DNA of 51,536 bases, taken from contig OMYD01000002.1 in the NCBI GenBank assembly GCA_900315195.1, positions 1 through 51,536 on the forward strand. Reading direction: 5' to 3'. The position numbers and the translations under genes were made by a program. This stretch comes from an uncultured Eubacteriales bacterium (GTDB lineage: Bacteria; Bacillota; Clostridia; Oscillospirales; Acutalibacteraceae). Position 1 is the stretch's first letter. Each line of letters starts with the position of its first letter. The notes under the pieces were generated by a model. That model was not told the DNA's origin. It did not search any database and saw nothing but the letters and a program-made list of their open reading frames with translations. Below, piece after piece: positions 23,217 through 31,761 of the stretch.

Positions 23217-24037
23217 ACAATCAGCTCCCTGTATATCTCGTTTTTCTTTAACCCTGTCATTGAAGCGGCCTGCTTTGCGGCGTCGGTGGCTCTTTCGCCG
23301 CCCGCGATAAGCTGCCTTGCAATTTCAACGGCGTCCTCAAGAGTGTAGGTATCAATGGTTTCTTCGGCTGCGCCCTCAAGCACAAGCACTATCTCGCCCT
23401 TAACGCTGCCATCTGCAAGCTGCTCGGCCGCAAGCTTTGTTGTGGTGCGTATTACTTCCTCGTGAATCTTCGTCAGCTCGCGCACAATGCTCAGCTTTCT
23501 GTCGCCGAAGATGTCGTAAAAGTCCTTTAGCGTTGCGGGCAGCTTGTGAGGAGCCTCGTAAAAAATCATGGTTCGCTTTTCACGCAGCAGGGTTTTAAGG
23601 TGCTCGCCGCGGCTTTTTTTGTTGACGCTTAAAAAGCCCTCAAAGGTGAAGCGCCCCGTCGGCAGACCCGATACCGCCAAAGCAGAAACAACCGCGCTCG
23701 GCCCGGGGATAACGACGGTTTTAATGCCGCGCTCGGCGCACAGCTTTACCAAATCCTCGCCGGGATCGGAAATGCAGGGCATACCTGCATCGGTAACAAT
23801 CGCGCAGTTCTCGCCCTGTTCAATTCTGGCGCAAATCATCTCGCCGCGCTCGCGCCTGTTGTGCTCGTAATAGCTCACCATCGGCTTTTTTATGCCGAGG
23901 TGGTTAAGCAGTTTAAGGGTTACACGGGTATCCTCGGCGGCGATAAAGTCGACCTCGCTCAGCGTCTGAGCCGCCCTCGGCGAAAAGTCCGACAAATTGC
24001 CAATCGGCGTGCCCGTTACATAAAGTGTTCCTGACAT
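23213..24037 (-). CDS. rsmI: 16S rRNA 2'-O-ribose C1402 methyltransferase
   Basis: RsmI methylates the ribose of C1402 in the ribosomal P site using SAM. The 274-residue product has the diagnostic LYVTGTPIGNLSDFSPRA start, FIAAEDTRVTLKLLNHLG, SYYEHNRRERGE, ISDPGEDLVKLCAERG, VIPGPSAVVSALAVSGLPT and FEGFL. The start has AAGGAG upstream. It overlaps folC and lies 39 bases after the N6-methyltransferase gene, so a common transcript is likely. Confidence 0.95.
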   Translation of the reverse strand: MSGTLYVTGTPIGNLSDFSPRAAQTLSEVDFIAAEDTRVTLKLLNHLGIKKPMVSYYEHNRRERGEMICARIEQGENCAIVTDAGMPCISDPGEDLVKLCAERGIKTVVIPGPSAVVSALAVSGLPTGRFTFEGFLSVNKKSRGEHLKTLLREKRTMIFYEAPHKLPATLKDFYDIFGDRKLSIVRELTKIHEEVIRTTTKLAAEQLADGSVKGEIVLVLEGAAEETIDTYTLEDAVEIARQLIAGGERATDAAKQAASMTGLKKNEIYRELIV

Positions 24038-24076
24038 GAATGGCTCCTTGTTATGTTAATTGATTACCTTGATTGA

Positions 24077-24808
24077 TTACCTTGATTTGTAATCTCCGTA
24101 TATTTCAAGCATTTCCTGCGAAAAGCCGCCCTGCTCGTCCTCTATAAAAAGTGTTGGAAGCACGTCCAGAAAGCCGCGCTTGCCGCCGCGTCTGCCTTCA
24201 AGCAAAAACAGCTTAGGCGCTTTTGATTTGCGCTGCTGAACCAGCCTGAGCCGCTTTGGCTCAATACCGAATTTCCTCATGCTCTCGATGACGTCCGAAA
24301 GCCTTTCGGGGCGCTGGCACACGCACAGTCTGCCGCCGAACTGCAAAAGCTTTGACGCGGCCTCGCACACATCGTCAAGCGTGCACTCCGCCTCGTGGCG
24401 CGCGACAAGCTTTTGCTCCTCGGGGTTTAAAATACCGGAGCCGCCCAGCTTATATGGCGGATTGCACGAAACAACGTCAAACGCGCCGAAAGGAAGCTTT
24501 CCTTTTAAATCGCGCAAATCGGCGTTGAGCAGGGTGAAGTTATCTTCAAGTCCGTTGCGCTCAATGCTCTTTTCAAGCAGCCCGCAGGCGTCCTTTTGAA
24601 GCTCGACCGCAAAGACCGAGAGATTTTTGTTTTGTTTAAGCCACAGCAGCGGAATTGTGCCGCAGCCCGTCCCCAAGTCGGCGCAGAGCTTTTTGCCCGA
24701 GGGCTTTGAAAAGTCGGCGAGCAGAATGGTGTCGGTTGAAAAGTGGTGAGTGTCCGACACAAATATTTCCATGCCGCAGTCAAGCGGCTCGATATGAATG
24801 TTATCCAT
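24077..24808 (-). CDS. TrmN6-like (YfiC-type) SAM-dependent methyltransferase
   Basis: Family members methylate N6 of adenine, in tRNA1(Val) A37 for the E. coli enzyme. The 243-residue protein has SAM motif I ADLGTGCGTIPLLWL (about 46-60), an acidic motif II, and the catalytic NPPY in VVSCNPPYKLGG (about 116-125). The start chosen is ATG 24808, behind GAGGTG; GTG at 24814 is an alternative. It often neighbours rsmI in Firmicutes, as here. The precise RNA target cannot be read from sequence. Confidence 0.88.
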   Translation of the reverse strand: MDNIHIEPLDCGMEIFVSDTHHFSTDTILLADFSKPSGKKLCADLGTGCGTIPLLWLKQNKNLSVFAVELQKDACGLLEKSIERNGLEDNFTLLNADLRDLKGKLPFGAFDVVSCNPPYKLGGSGILNPEEQKLVARHEAECTLDDVCEAASKLLQFGGRLCVCQRPERLSDVIESMRKFGIEPKRLRLVQQRKSKAPKLFLLEGRRGGKRGFLDVLPTLFIEDEQGGFSQEMLEIYGDYKSR

Positions 24809-24893
24809 AAGCACCTCATCAACTCATTATACAACAGACACAGCCCGACTTCAAGAGAGATGCATCCGTCATTCTGCAAAATAAAAGAATAAA

Positions 24894-24917
24894 GGCAGCA
24901 AGGAAACCCTTGCCGCC
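24894..24917 (-). terminator. intrinsic terminator after ferredoxin gene
   Basis: A 10-bp stem with one G-T pair (24894-24903 with 24908-24917) is followed on the minus strand by TTTATTCTTTTATTTT. Confidence 0.8.
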
Positions 24918-24940
24918 AGTTTGGTTATACAGTGACCTGA

Positions 24941-25111
24941 TCAGCCTTCAGCGGGAGCGCCTACGGGGCAAACGTCGGCACAGGAGCCGCAGTCTACGCA
25001 AGCGTCAGCGTCGATAACATACTTACCGTCGCCCTCGGAAATAGCTGAACAAGGACATTCATCTGCACAAGCACCACACATGATGCATTCATCGCTGATT
25101 ACATATGCCAT
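24941..25111 (-). CDS. 2[4Fe-4S] ferredoxin, 56 residues
   Basis: A clostridial-type electron carrier. Residues start MAYVISDECIMCGACADECP. Cluster I ligands are Cys9, 12, 15 and cluster II Cys38, 41, 44, with Cys19 and Cys48 exchanging between clusters (each C-x2-C-x2-C-x3-C-P). An extra Cys21 is present. GGAGGTG precedes the ATG by seven bases. Monocistronic with its own terminator. Likely the main low-potential carrier for hydrogenase or pyruvate:ferredoxin oxidoreductase, neither of which is in the window. Confidence 0.95.
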   Translation of the reverse strand: MAYVISDECIMCGACADECPCSAISEGDGKYVIDADACVDCGSCADVCPVGAPAEG

Positions 25112-25222
25112 GGATTGTACACCTCCTTATTTGATTAACTTTAGTATAGCATAAATTTAAAAAAATGCAAGTGATTTAGTCTATTAAATAATTATTTGTA
25201 AAATTTCCTGTTATGGAAATAT

Positions 25223-26089
25223 CTATTCCAGCCCGCCAAGTTGCTCGATTTCCTTTTTATTTAGCTTGATGTATCCGTCCTTTACAATTCTGCACTGCTT
25301 TACGGTGAATGTCTTGGGAGCCACATCCTCGGGAGCGCTGTTGAGCTTAACCTTGAGGGTGCGGGCAATGAGGTTTGTCTCCACAACCAAGCCTTTGCCC
25401 TCGGGAGTATTTACAATCGCGCCGACCTTAGGGGTGTGCTTTAGCAGGTCTGTGTACGCGTCCTGCTCGTATTTAAGGCAGCACATAAGCCTGCCGCAGG
25501 TTCCCGAAATCTTGACGGGGGAAAGCGAAAGCCCCTGTTCCTTAGCCATCTTGATTGAAACGGGCTGAAACTCGCCCATAAAGCCGTTGCAGCAAAACGG
25601 TCTGCCGCAAATTCCAAGGCCGCCCAGCATTTTTGCCTCGTCGCGCACGCCTATCTGACGCAGCTCGATTCTGGTGCGGAAAACGCCTGCCAAATCCTTT
25701 ACCAGCGCGCGGAAGTCAACTCTGCCGTCGGCGGTGAAGTAGAAGATTATCTTGCTGTTGTCAAAAGTGTACTCAACGTTGACAAGCTTCATCTGCAGGC
25801 CGTGAGCGGCAATTTTCTGTTCGCAGGTTTTGCGCGCGCTCTTTTCTTTAACGCGGTTTTCCGCAAGGTGATTAAGATCCTTTTCGGTTGCAACGCGAAT
25901 CAGGGGTTTGAGCGGATGCGTAATGCTGTCATCGTCTATGATCTTGTTTTCAAGCGCTACCTCGCCGCATTCCAGACCGCGCGCGGTTTCAACAATTACC
26001 ATGTCGCCGCTGCGCAGCTTTTGTCCCTGAGAATCAAAGTAATATACCTTGCCTACCTCTTTAAATCTAACGCCGATTACCTCTGCCAT
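25223..26089 (-). CDS. ricT: PSP1-domain protein RicT/YaaT
   Basis: RicT (YaaT) forms, in Bacillus, an Fe-S-containing complex with RicA and RicF that aids RNase Y-dependent mRNA maturation and the sporulation phosphorelay. The 288-residue protein starts at ATG 26089 behind AGGAGGATAAC. The conserved Cys-rich block is intact: GGLGICGRPFCCNGF (about 165-180) and SLSPVKISGTCGRLMCCLKYE (about 195-216). It overlaps the end of holB by 13 bases, the same arrangement seen in many Firmicutes (holB-yaaT). Confidence 0.93.
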   Translation of the reverse strand: MAEVIGVRFKEVGKVYYFDSQGQKLRSGDMVIVETARGLECGEVALENKIIDDDSITHPLKPLIRVATEKDLNHLAENRVKEKSARKTCEQKIAAHGLQMKLVNVEYTFDNSKIIFYFTADGRVDFRALVKDLAGVFRTRIELRQIGVRDEAKMLGGLGICGRPFCCNGFMGEFQPVSIKMAKEQGLSLSPVKISGTCGRLMCCLKYEQDAYTDLLKHTPKVGAIVNTPEGKGLVVETNLIARTLKVKLNSAPEDVAPKTFTVKQCRIVKDGYIKLNKKEIEQLGGLE

Positions 26090-26940
26090 GTTATCCTCCT
26101 GAGCTCTCCGCACATCCAAGTGGTGAGGAGATTTATGTTTACGTTTTGTTTTAATTTATATGAGGAGCTTACGCACAGCTCAATCATTTCAATAATTTTC
26201 TTTCTTGTAAGCCTTGACGCCAAAACCCGTGCCGTTTGTGCGTTTTTGAGCGGATTTCCGCCCGAAAGCATGGCGAGAGCGTCGCGCAGGCTCAGTCTTA
26301 ACGCGGCAAGAATCTGCGGTGCCGCTTCTTTGTCTTTAAGAGCGTTTAGCGCTTTAAGCAGGGGATACTCCCTGTTTTCAATAATGCCGAGGGCAATTTT
26401 TTCAGCCGCGGCAGCCGCGTTATCGTCAAACTGTTCGTCGCCGCGCAGCCTTATTGTGGTAAAGCGCGAGCGGATCGTTTCAAGAAGCCGCTGCGCGTTG
26501 TTGCAAATCAAAATAAAAAGAACATTCTGAGGCGGTTCCTCGGCAAGCTTCAAAAACGTGTTTTGAGTAAGCTCCGGGAACAGATTATCGCAGTCCCTGA
26601 AAATATAAACCTTAGCCGCCGCCTCGTTCGGCATGATGTACGCGTCCTTAATCAGCTCGCGCAATTGCTCAACCGAGTAGACGGTTTTTTTCGGAGCCAA
26701 CTTGAGATATGTAATGTCCGAATGGTTTCCGCTTTTGGCGTTAAGGCAGTTTTTGCATACGCCGCACGGCCTTTGCTCATTGCCGCATACGGCGTACATC
26801 GAAAGGAAAATCGCCAGCCTTTCAGCCTTAGAAGGGTCGGAGCTTTCGATGATAAGCGCGTGAGGCAGCCTTTTTCCTCGGTCAAGCTCGTCTAAAAAAG
26901 TTTTTGTCCCGGTGTCAAATTCAAAGCCTTCAAAATTCAA
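26077..26940 (-). CDS. holB: DNA polymerase III delta' subunit
   Basis: A clamp-loader subunit. The 287-residue protein begins at TTG 26940, supported by AGGTG seven bases upstream inside the end of the previous gene; no ATG fits. It has RLPHALIIESSDPSKAERLA in place of a functional Walker A, the zinc module CGNEQRPCGVCKNC (about 53-66), and LKLAEEPPQNVLFILICNNAQRLLETIRSRFTTIRL (SRC-like motif with Phe in place of Cys). It is slightly shorter than the usual 320 residues. Coupled to yfcE upstream and ricT downstream. Confidence 0.92.
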   Translation of the reverse strand: MNFEGFEFDTGTKTFLDELDRGKRLPHALIIESSDPSKAERLAIFLSMYAVCGNEQRPCGVCKNCLNAKSGNHSDITYLKLAPKKTVYSVEQLRELIKDAYIMPNEAAAKVYIFRDCDNLFPELTQNTFLKLAEEPPQNVLFILICNNAQRLLETIRSRFTTIRLRGDEQFDDNAAAAAEKIALGIIENREYPLLKALNALKDKEAAPQILAALRLSLRDALAMLSGGNPLKNAQTARVLASRLTRKKIIEMIELCVSSSYKLKQNVNINLLTTWMCGELRRITWQR

Positions 26941-26946
26941 ACCGCG

Positions 26947-27420
26947 TCACCTGCCAAGCTTAACTAAGTTAGTCACAATATCGCCCTTGTCGGTGATGTC
27001 GATAACGCCGTAGGACGCGAAGTATCCGCAGCATGAGCCGGGGTTCATAATGTGCAGACCCTCGTAATAGTCGGTCATGGGCATGTGTGTGTGGCCGAAC
27101 AGAAGAATATCGGCGCCCTGCTCGCGCGCGGCGTAAATCAAATCCATAATTGTATATTTAGCGTTGTAAAGGTGGCCGTGAGTAATAAAAATCTTCTTGC
27201 CGCCTATTTCCTTTACCTCCACAGGCGGCAGCTTGCTCGAAAAGTCGCAGTTGCCGCGCACGCCGATAACGGTTTTATCCGCGCAGGTCTGCCTGATGTA
27301 ATCAAACTGTTCGGCGCCGTCGCCGCAGTGGATAATCGCCTCTGCCGAGGGCTGGGCGTCAAGCGCCTTTTTCATCGAGTAAAAATCGCCGTGAGTATCG
27401 GAAAGAACTAAAATACGCAT
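26947..27420 (-). CDS. YfcE/MJ0936-family metallophosphoesterase
   Basis: A cytosolic phosphodiesterase of the calcineurin-like fold, 157 residues. The metal ligands are present: SDTHGD (Asp8, His10), IHCGDGAE (about 30), GVRGNCD (about 54), ITHGH (about 79) and LFGHTHMP (about 106). The in vivo substrate is unknown; relatives cleave cyclic or artificial phosphodiesters. GGAG precedes the ATG. First gene of the yfcE-holB-ricT unit and divergent from the small-protein operon at 27478. Confidence 0.9.
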   Translation of the reverse strand: MRILVLSDTHGDFYSMKKALDAQPSAEAIIHCGDGAEQFDYIRQTCADKTVIGVRGNCDFSSKLPPVEVKEIGGKKIFITHGHLYNAKYTIMDLIYAAREQGADILLFGHTHMPMTDYYEGLHIMNPGSCCGYFASYGVIDITDKGDIVTNLVKLGR

Positions 27421-27477
27421 TGAAAAAACTCCGTTCTAAATTTGAAATCCGCGCATAGTATAAACCGAGGTGGTATT

Positions 27478-27708
27478 ATGGCAGATAACGCCAACGAATT
27501 ATTTGAAAGCCTGTCAAGGCAGCTTAATATGTCGCCCGAGCAAATCAAAAGCTCCTGCGAAGCGGGCAGCGCGGACGATTTGCTGAAAAACGCCGACAGC
27601 CAAACCGCAAAGCAGGTGGAGTCGATTTTAAGCGACCCGCAAAAAACAAGGGAGCTCCTCGACAGTCCGGAGGCTCAGGCACTTTTAAAGCTGCTAAACA
27701 ATAAGTAA
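27478..27708 (+). CDS. small acidic helical protein, 76 residues
   Basis: Start at ATG 27478, behind GAGGTGG. The product (MADNANELFESLSRQLNMSP...) is charged and helical with no signal or membrane segment. The stretch SDPQKTRELLDSPEAQALLKLL resembles the MSNPEAMRQVQSLGEKL region of the next protein, suggesting related folds. First of three closely spaced rightward genes that I recall travelling together in Ruminococcaceae; function unknown. Confidence 0.75.
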   Translation: MADNANELFESLSRQLNMSPEQIKSSCEAGSADDLLKNADSQTAKQVESILSDPQKTRELLDSPEAQALLKLLNNK

Positions 27709-27720
27709 CGGTGAAAAAAT

Positions 27721-28059
27721 ATGTCTGAATTACAGGATACACTAAATCAGATAATGAGCAATCCCGAGGCGATGCGCCAGGTGCAGAGTCTCGGTGAAAA
27801 GCTCGGTCTGTCAGGCACAGCGCCCGCTCCCGAGCCGAAGCCGCCCGTGCAGAGCGGCAGCCCCGAGCTTATGTCGGCGTTTACAAAGCTTGCTCCGCTA
27901 ATGAGCGCCTCAAAGCCTAATGATGAAACCGCGGCGCTGCTAAACGCGCTCAGGCCGTTTCTCAGCGGCGAAAAGCTTCAGCGGCTGCAAAGCGCCCAAA
28001 AGCTTATAAGCCTTATCAAAATCATACCGCTGATAAAAGACAGCGGATTGTTTCTGTAG
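27721..28059 (+). CDS. conserved small protein, 112 residues
   Basis: It begins 12 bases after the previous stop. An N-terminal helix (MSELQDTLNQIMSNPEAMRQV) is followed by a Pro-rich linker (about 34-48) and a helical C-terminal half (LMSAFTKLAPLMSAS, ALLNALRPFLSGEKLQRLQSAQKLISLI). No catalytic residues stand out. Similar proteins in Clostridia lack functional names to my knowledge. The operon position suggests one complex with its neighbours. Confidence 0.75.
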   Translation: MSELQDTLNQIMSNPEAMRQVQSLGEKLGLSGTAPAPEPKPPVQSGSPELMSAFTKLAPLMSASKPNDETAALLNALRPFLSGEKLQRLQSAQKLISLIKIIPLIKDSGLFL

Positions 28060-28073
28060 CGCGGAGGTGAGTT

Positions 28074-28391
28074 ATGCCAAGCTTTGAGGAGGAGGCGTTT
28101 GAACGCGCCCGAAAAATGTCGCACGGCAGGCGCGCGCCGAATGAAGAAAAGCCCAAAAAGCCCGCTCCCGAAAAGAGCGAAAAGCCCGCCGCTGTTAAGG
28201 CGGAACAGCCAGCCGCGCCAAAGGCTGAAAAGCCGCAGGTTAGCGTAGTGCCGCAAAAGCCCGCGCCCAATATGCTTGAAACGCTGTTTAAGGACAAGGA
28301 AACAAGCCTTATCCTGATGCTGCTTTTGCTGCTTATGGACGAAAAGAACGACCCTACGCTGATTTTCTCGCTGATGTATCTTTTAATGTGA
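28074..28391 (+). CDS. Lys/Pro/Ala-rich small protein with hydrophobic C-terminus, 105 residues
   Basis: GGAGGTGAG precedes the ATG. Residues 1-20 are acidic; residues 20-65 are a low-complexity linker of Glu-Lys-Pro-Ala units; the last 40 (MLETLFKDKETSLILMLL ... DPTLIFSLMYLLM) are strongly hydrophobic and Met/Leu-rich with a charged break. This could be an amphipathic membrane-contact or coat-type segment. Last gene of the three-gene group; the neighbouring gene converges on it with four bases between stops. Confidence 0.72.
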   Translation: MPSFEEEAFERARKMSHGRRAPNEEKPKKPAPEKSEKPAAVKAEQPAAPKAEKPQVSVVPQKPAPNMLETLFKDKETSLILMLLLLLMDEKNDPTLIFSLMYLLM

Positions 28392-28395
28392 GTGG

Positions 28396-29514
28396 TCAGC
28401 GGTTAGCCGGCTGCTTGATGTTCTTCCAGCTGGCAACGTCGCATTGAAAGTAATAATTATCTCCCGTAGCTACAACCGTGCCGTCCTTTTTTAAACCGAC
28501 GGTGTGGTTGTGTCCCGCGCTTACCGCGACAATGTTCTTCCAGTCGCCGACTTTGCATCGATCGAAATTATCAGTTCCTGCCGCAACAACCGTGCCGTCC
28601 TTCTTTAAGCCGATGGTATGGCTTTTTCCGGCGCTTACCGCGACAATTTCCTTCCAGCCGCTGACGTCGCATTGACCACTGCCGTTAAACCCTGCCGCAA
28701 CAACCGTGCCGTCCTTTTTTAAGCCGATGGTATGGCTTTTTCCGGCGCTTACCGCGACAATATCCTTCCAGCCGCTGACGTCGCATTGTTTGTAATCATT
28801 ACTTCCCGCCGCTGAAACCGTGCCGTCTTTCTTTAAGCCGACGGTGTGGTCACCTCCGGCACTTACCGCGCAAATGTCCGTCCAATCGCTGATGTCGCAT
28901 TGTTTTTTATTATTTGATCCTGCCGCAACAACCGTACCGTCTGCTTTCAATCCGACTGTGTGGGAGCCTCCGGCGCTTACCGCGATAATGTACTTCCATT
29001 CGCTTACGTCGCATTGACCGTAGTAATTCGAATATCCGGTATATTTTGTCGCTACAACCGTGCCGTCCGATTTCAAGCCGACGGTGTGGTCATATCCCGC
29101 GCTTACCGCGATAATGTCTTTCCAATCGCCTATGTCGCATTTACCGCACATTTTACTGCCTGCCGCTGTGCTCGTGCTGTCCTTTTTCAATCCGATGGTA
29201 TGCGTACTTCCGGCAGAAACGGTTTGCGCCAGAGAGTCGCGGAGTTTTTGAACTTCTGCCGAGTTGAATGTATTCTCTATTTTTTGATCATCATTTTTAG
29301 AGTTTTGATCGTCAATAAAAGGCTTTAAAACAAATATCCAGCCCGCAACCAGCGCGGCAATCAATATCACGGCAATTCCGCTTATTAGAAATGCCTTTTT
29401 GCTTCGCTTTTTCTTCGACGGGACTTTCTCAGCTTCGGAATCCAAAGCCTTGCCGCAGTACGGGCAGAGTTTTGCCTCAGTGTTTATTTCTTTCATACAG
29501 TGATTACAGCGCAT
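28396..29514 (-). CDS. zinc-ribbon, single-span membrane protein with seven RCC1-like repeats
   Basis: The 372-residue protein starts at ATG 29514 (AAAGGAGG upstream). A zinc ribbon opens it (MRCNHC ... CPYCG, residues 1-21), then a basic stretch, one membrane helix (about 41-63), a short linker, and seven repeats of 37-42 residues from about 95 to the end. The repeat core is VSAGxxHTVGLKxDGTVVAAG ... QCDVxxWKxIVA, an RCC1-type beta-propeller blade; seven blades is the complete propeller. The domain would face outside. The DNA is tandemly repetitive with about 114-bp periods and high identity between repeats 5 and 6, suggesting recent expansion or conversion. The binding partner is unknown. 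Confidence 0.85.
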   Translation of the reverse strand: MRCNHCMKEINTEAKLCPYCGKALDSEAEKVPSKKKRSKKAFLISGIAVILIAALVAGWIFVLKPFIDDQNSKNDDQKIENTFNSAEVQKLRDSLAQTVSAGSTHTIGLKKDSTSTAAGSKMCGKCDIGDWKDIIAVSAGYDHTVGLKSDGTVVATKYTGYSNYYGQCDVSEWKYIIAVSAGGSHTVGLKADGTVVAAGSNNKKQCDISDWTDICAVSAGGDHTVGLKKDGTVSAAGSNDYKQCDVSGWKDIVAVSAGKSHTIGLKKDGTVVAAGFNGSGQCDVSGWKEIVAVSAGKSHTIGLKKDGTVVAAGTDNFDRCKVGDWKNIVAVSAGHNHTVGLKKDGTVVATGDNYYFQCDVASWKNIKQPANR

Positions 29515-29547
29515 AGTTACCTCCTTTTTCACTCTTGACCAATCCGC

Positions 29548-30792
29548 TCAGCGGATCTGTCCGTTTCCTCTGATAATAAACTTCATGCTTGTAAGCTCGT
29601 TAAGTCCCATGGGGCCTCTTGCGTGCAGCTTCTGGGTTGAAATGCCAATCTCGGCGCCCAGCCCGAACTCGCCGCCGTCGGTAAAGCGCGTCGAGGCGTT
29701 TACATACACTGCCGCCGAGTCAACGTTTGCCGTAAACTTGTTTGCCGCTGCGTAGTCGCTGGTTATAATGCTCTCGCTGTGACCGGTGCTGTATTTTGCC
29801 AGGTGGTCAAGCGCGTCGTCAATGCTGTCAACAACCTTAACCGCCAGGATGTAGTCGAGGAACTCAATCGCGTAGTCGTTTTCGGTAGCGGGAACAACGC
29901 AGTCGCCGAGAATCCCGCGGGTTTTCTCACAGCCGCGGATTTCAACGTTCTTTTTGTCGAGTTCTGCCTTAATAACGGGCAGAGCCTTTTCGGCAATATC
30001 CTTGTGAACCAGAACGGTCTCGATTGTGTTGCAAACCGAGGGGCGCTGGGTTTTGGCGTTAAAGATGATGTTTGCCGCCATGTCGATGTCGGCGCTCGCG
30101 TCAACATAAACGTGGCAGTTGCCGACGCCTGTTTCAATTACGGGGACCTTCGCGTTTTCAACAACGCTCTTAATTAAGCCCGCGCCGCCTCTGGGGATAA
30201 GCACGTCGAGGTATTCGCTGAGCTGCATAAGCTCTGTGGCGCTCTGACGGCTTGTGTCCTCAACAAGAGCAACACAGTCACGGGGCAGACCAACGCTCTC
30301 AACAGCGTCGCGCATAACGTTCATAACAGCCTTGTTGGAGTTGATAGCCTCCTTGCCGCCGCGCAGAATAACGGCGCTGCCCGCCTTTAGGCAAAGAGCC
30401 GCGGCGTCGCTTGTAACGTTGGGACGAGCCTCGTAAATAATTCCGATAACGCCCATGGGAACGGTTATTTTCTCAATTTGCAGACCGTTTTTAAGGGTTC
30501 TGCCCTCAATTACCCTGCCGATGGGGTCGGGCTGGGCGGCAACCTGTTCAACGCCGTCAGCCATGCCGAGGATTCTGCCCTCGTCAAGCTTTAGGCGGTC
30601 GAGCAGAGAAGCGGTAAGTCCCGCTTTTTTGCCGTTTTCGATGTCGATGTCATTCGCCGCGATAATCGCCTGCGAGTTTTCCCTGAGCGCCTTGGCGATG
30701 GCTTTAAGAGCCTCGTCCTTTTTTGTGCCCGCGTTCATAAGCACGCGAGCGGCCATTTTGGCGTTCGCGCCCATAATTTCAAGCTGTGTCAT
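29548..30792 (-). CDS. proA: gamma-glutamyl phosphate reductase
   Basis: Second step of proline synthesis: gamma-glutamyl phosphate to glutamate semialdehyde, with NADPH. The 414-residue protein has IYEARPNVTSDAAALCLKAGSAVILRGGKEA (about 113-142), the catalytic Cys in RPSVCNTIETVLVH (about 255) and VNASTRFTDGGEFGLGAEIGISTQKLHARGPMGL. AAAGGACGG lies upstream. It follows proB by 24 bases in an operon. Confidence 0.96.
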   Translation of the reverse strand: MTQLEIMGANAKMAARVLMNAGTKKDEALKAIAKALRENSQAIIAANDIDIENGKKAGLTASLLDRLKLDEGRILGMADGVEQVAAQPDPIGRVIEGRTLKNGLQIEKITVPMGVIGIIYEARPNVTSDAAALCLKAGSAVILRGGKEAINSNKAVMNVMRDAVESVGLPRDCVALVEDTSRQSATELMQLSEYLDVLIPRGGAGLIKSVVENAKVPVIETGVGNCHVYVDASADIDMAANIIFNAKTQRPSVCNTIETVLVHKDIAEKALPVIKAELDKKNVEIRGCEKTRGILGDCVVPATENDYAIEFLDYILAVKVVDSIDDALDHLAKYSTGHSESIITSDYAAANKFTANVDSAAVYVNASTRFTDGGEFGLGAEIGISTQKLHARGPMGLNELTSMKFIIRGNGQIR

Positions 30793-30816
30793 ATTAAAAC
30801 CGTCCTTTCGGGTAAG

Positions 30817-31602
30817 TTATTTCTGTGCCAAAAATTTAGTTCCGGGGGTTTTGCCCTCAAAAACATCATAGACGAGCTTCGGGTTGTCGCCGTTGATAAC
30901 GTGAACCTCAATGCCGCGCTTTGTGGCGTAATCGGCAGCCTGCAGCTTTGTAATCATGCCGCCGGTGCCGCGGTTTGAGCCTGTGCCCGCCGCCATGTCG
31001 AGAATCGACTTGTTTATTTTGGTAACGACGTCAATTTTTTTAGCGGTTTCGCAAACTCTGGGATTAGCGTCATAAAGGCCGTCGATGTCGGTAAGTATTA
31101 TAAGTCTGTCGGCGTTTATTATGTGCGAAACAATTGCCGAGAGCATGTCGTTGTCGCCTATGTTGTTGCCCTCGAGCTCGTCGATAGATACCGTGTCGTT
31201 CTCGTTAATGATCGGGATGATTCCCATATTAAGCAGCTCGTCGATTGTGTTGTTGATGTTGCGGCGCTTTTTTTCGGTTTCAACCGCGTCGGCGGTAAGA
31301 AGGATCTGGGCGACCGAGTGGTTGTACTCGCCGAAAATTTTATCGTACATAAACATAAGCTCGCACTGACCTATAGCCGCAAGAGCCTGCTTCTTTTTAG
31401 CTTCGCTCGGGCGTTTTGAAAGCCCTGTTTTGCCCATGCCTACGCCGATTGCGCCCGACGATACGAGCATGATGTCCTCGCCGCTGTTGTGCAAATCCGC
31501 AAGTACCTTGCAAAGCGATTCAATGCGTCTGTAATTGATTTTTCCGTTGTCGTAGGTCAGCGTTGACGTCCCTACTTTAATTACGGTTTTTTGATTATCC
31601 AT
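30817..31602 (-). CDS. proB: glutamate 5-kinase, short form without PUA domain
   Basis: First step of proline synthesis. Start at ATG 31602, behind AGGTG; the in-frame start 30 bases upstream is less likely. The 261-residue product contains only the amino-acid kinase domain: KVGTSTLTYDNGKINYRRIE, MLVSSGAIGVGMGKTGL, INENDTVSIDELEGNNIGDNDMLSAIVS, ILTDIDGLYDANPR and GTGGMITKLQAADYATKRGIEV. The C-terminal PUA domain of E. coli ProB is absent, as in some other bacteria. Proline feedback normally acts on the kinase domain. Confidence 0.95.
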   Translation of the reverse strand: MDNQKTVIKVGTSTLTYDNGKINYRRIESLCKVLADLHNSGEDIMLVSSGAIGVGMGKTGLSKRPSEAKKKQALAAIGQCELMFMYDKIFGEYNHSVAQILLTADAVETEKKRRNINNTIDELLNMGIIPIINENDTVSIDELEGNNIGDNDMLSAIVSHIINADRLIILTDIDGLYDANPRVCETAKKIDVVTKINKSILDMAAGTGSNRGTGGMITKLQAADYATKRGIEVHVINGDNPKLVYDVFEGKTPGTKFLAQK

Positions 31603-31708
31603 ATCTACACCTGTCTTTGTATAAAAATCCATCCTATATTATAGCACAATCCTTTTCAATCCGCAAGATGTTTTATCTAGGGTTTTAAACCGCGCGCCGC
31701 ATAAAAAA

Positions 31709-31733
31709 GGGATTGCGCCGAAAGCACAACCCC
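31709..31733 (-). terminator. intrinsic terminator after small lipoprotein gene
   Basis: A 10-bp stem with two wobbles (31709-31718 with 31724-31733) is followed by TTTTTT on the minus strand. Confidence 0.8.
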
Positions 31734-31761
31734 GTTTGCGGATATTATTTTTTAAGAATGG

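Noticed and set aside
28430..29215. CRISPR-like or satellite repeat array
   Set aside because: The periodic DNA is the coding repeat of the RCC1-like protein; the frame is continuous throughout.
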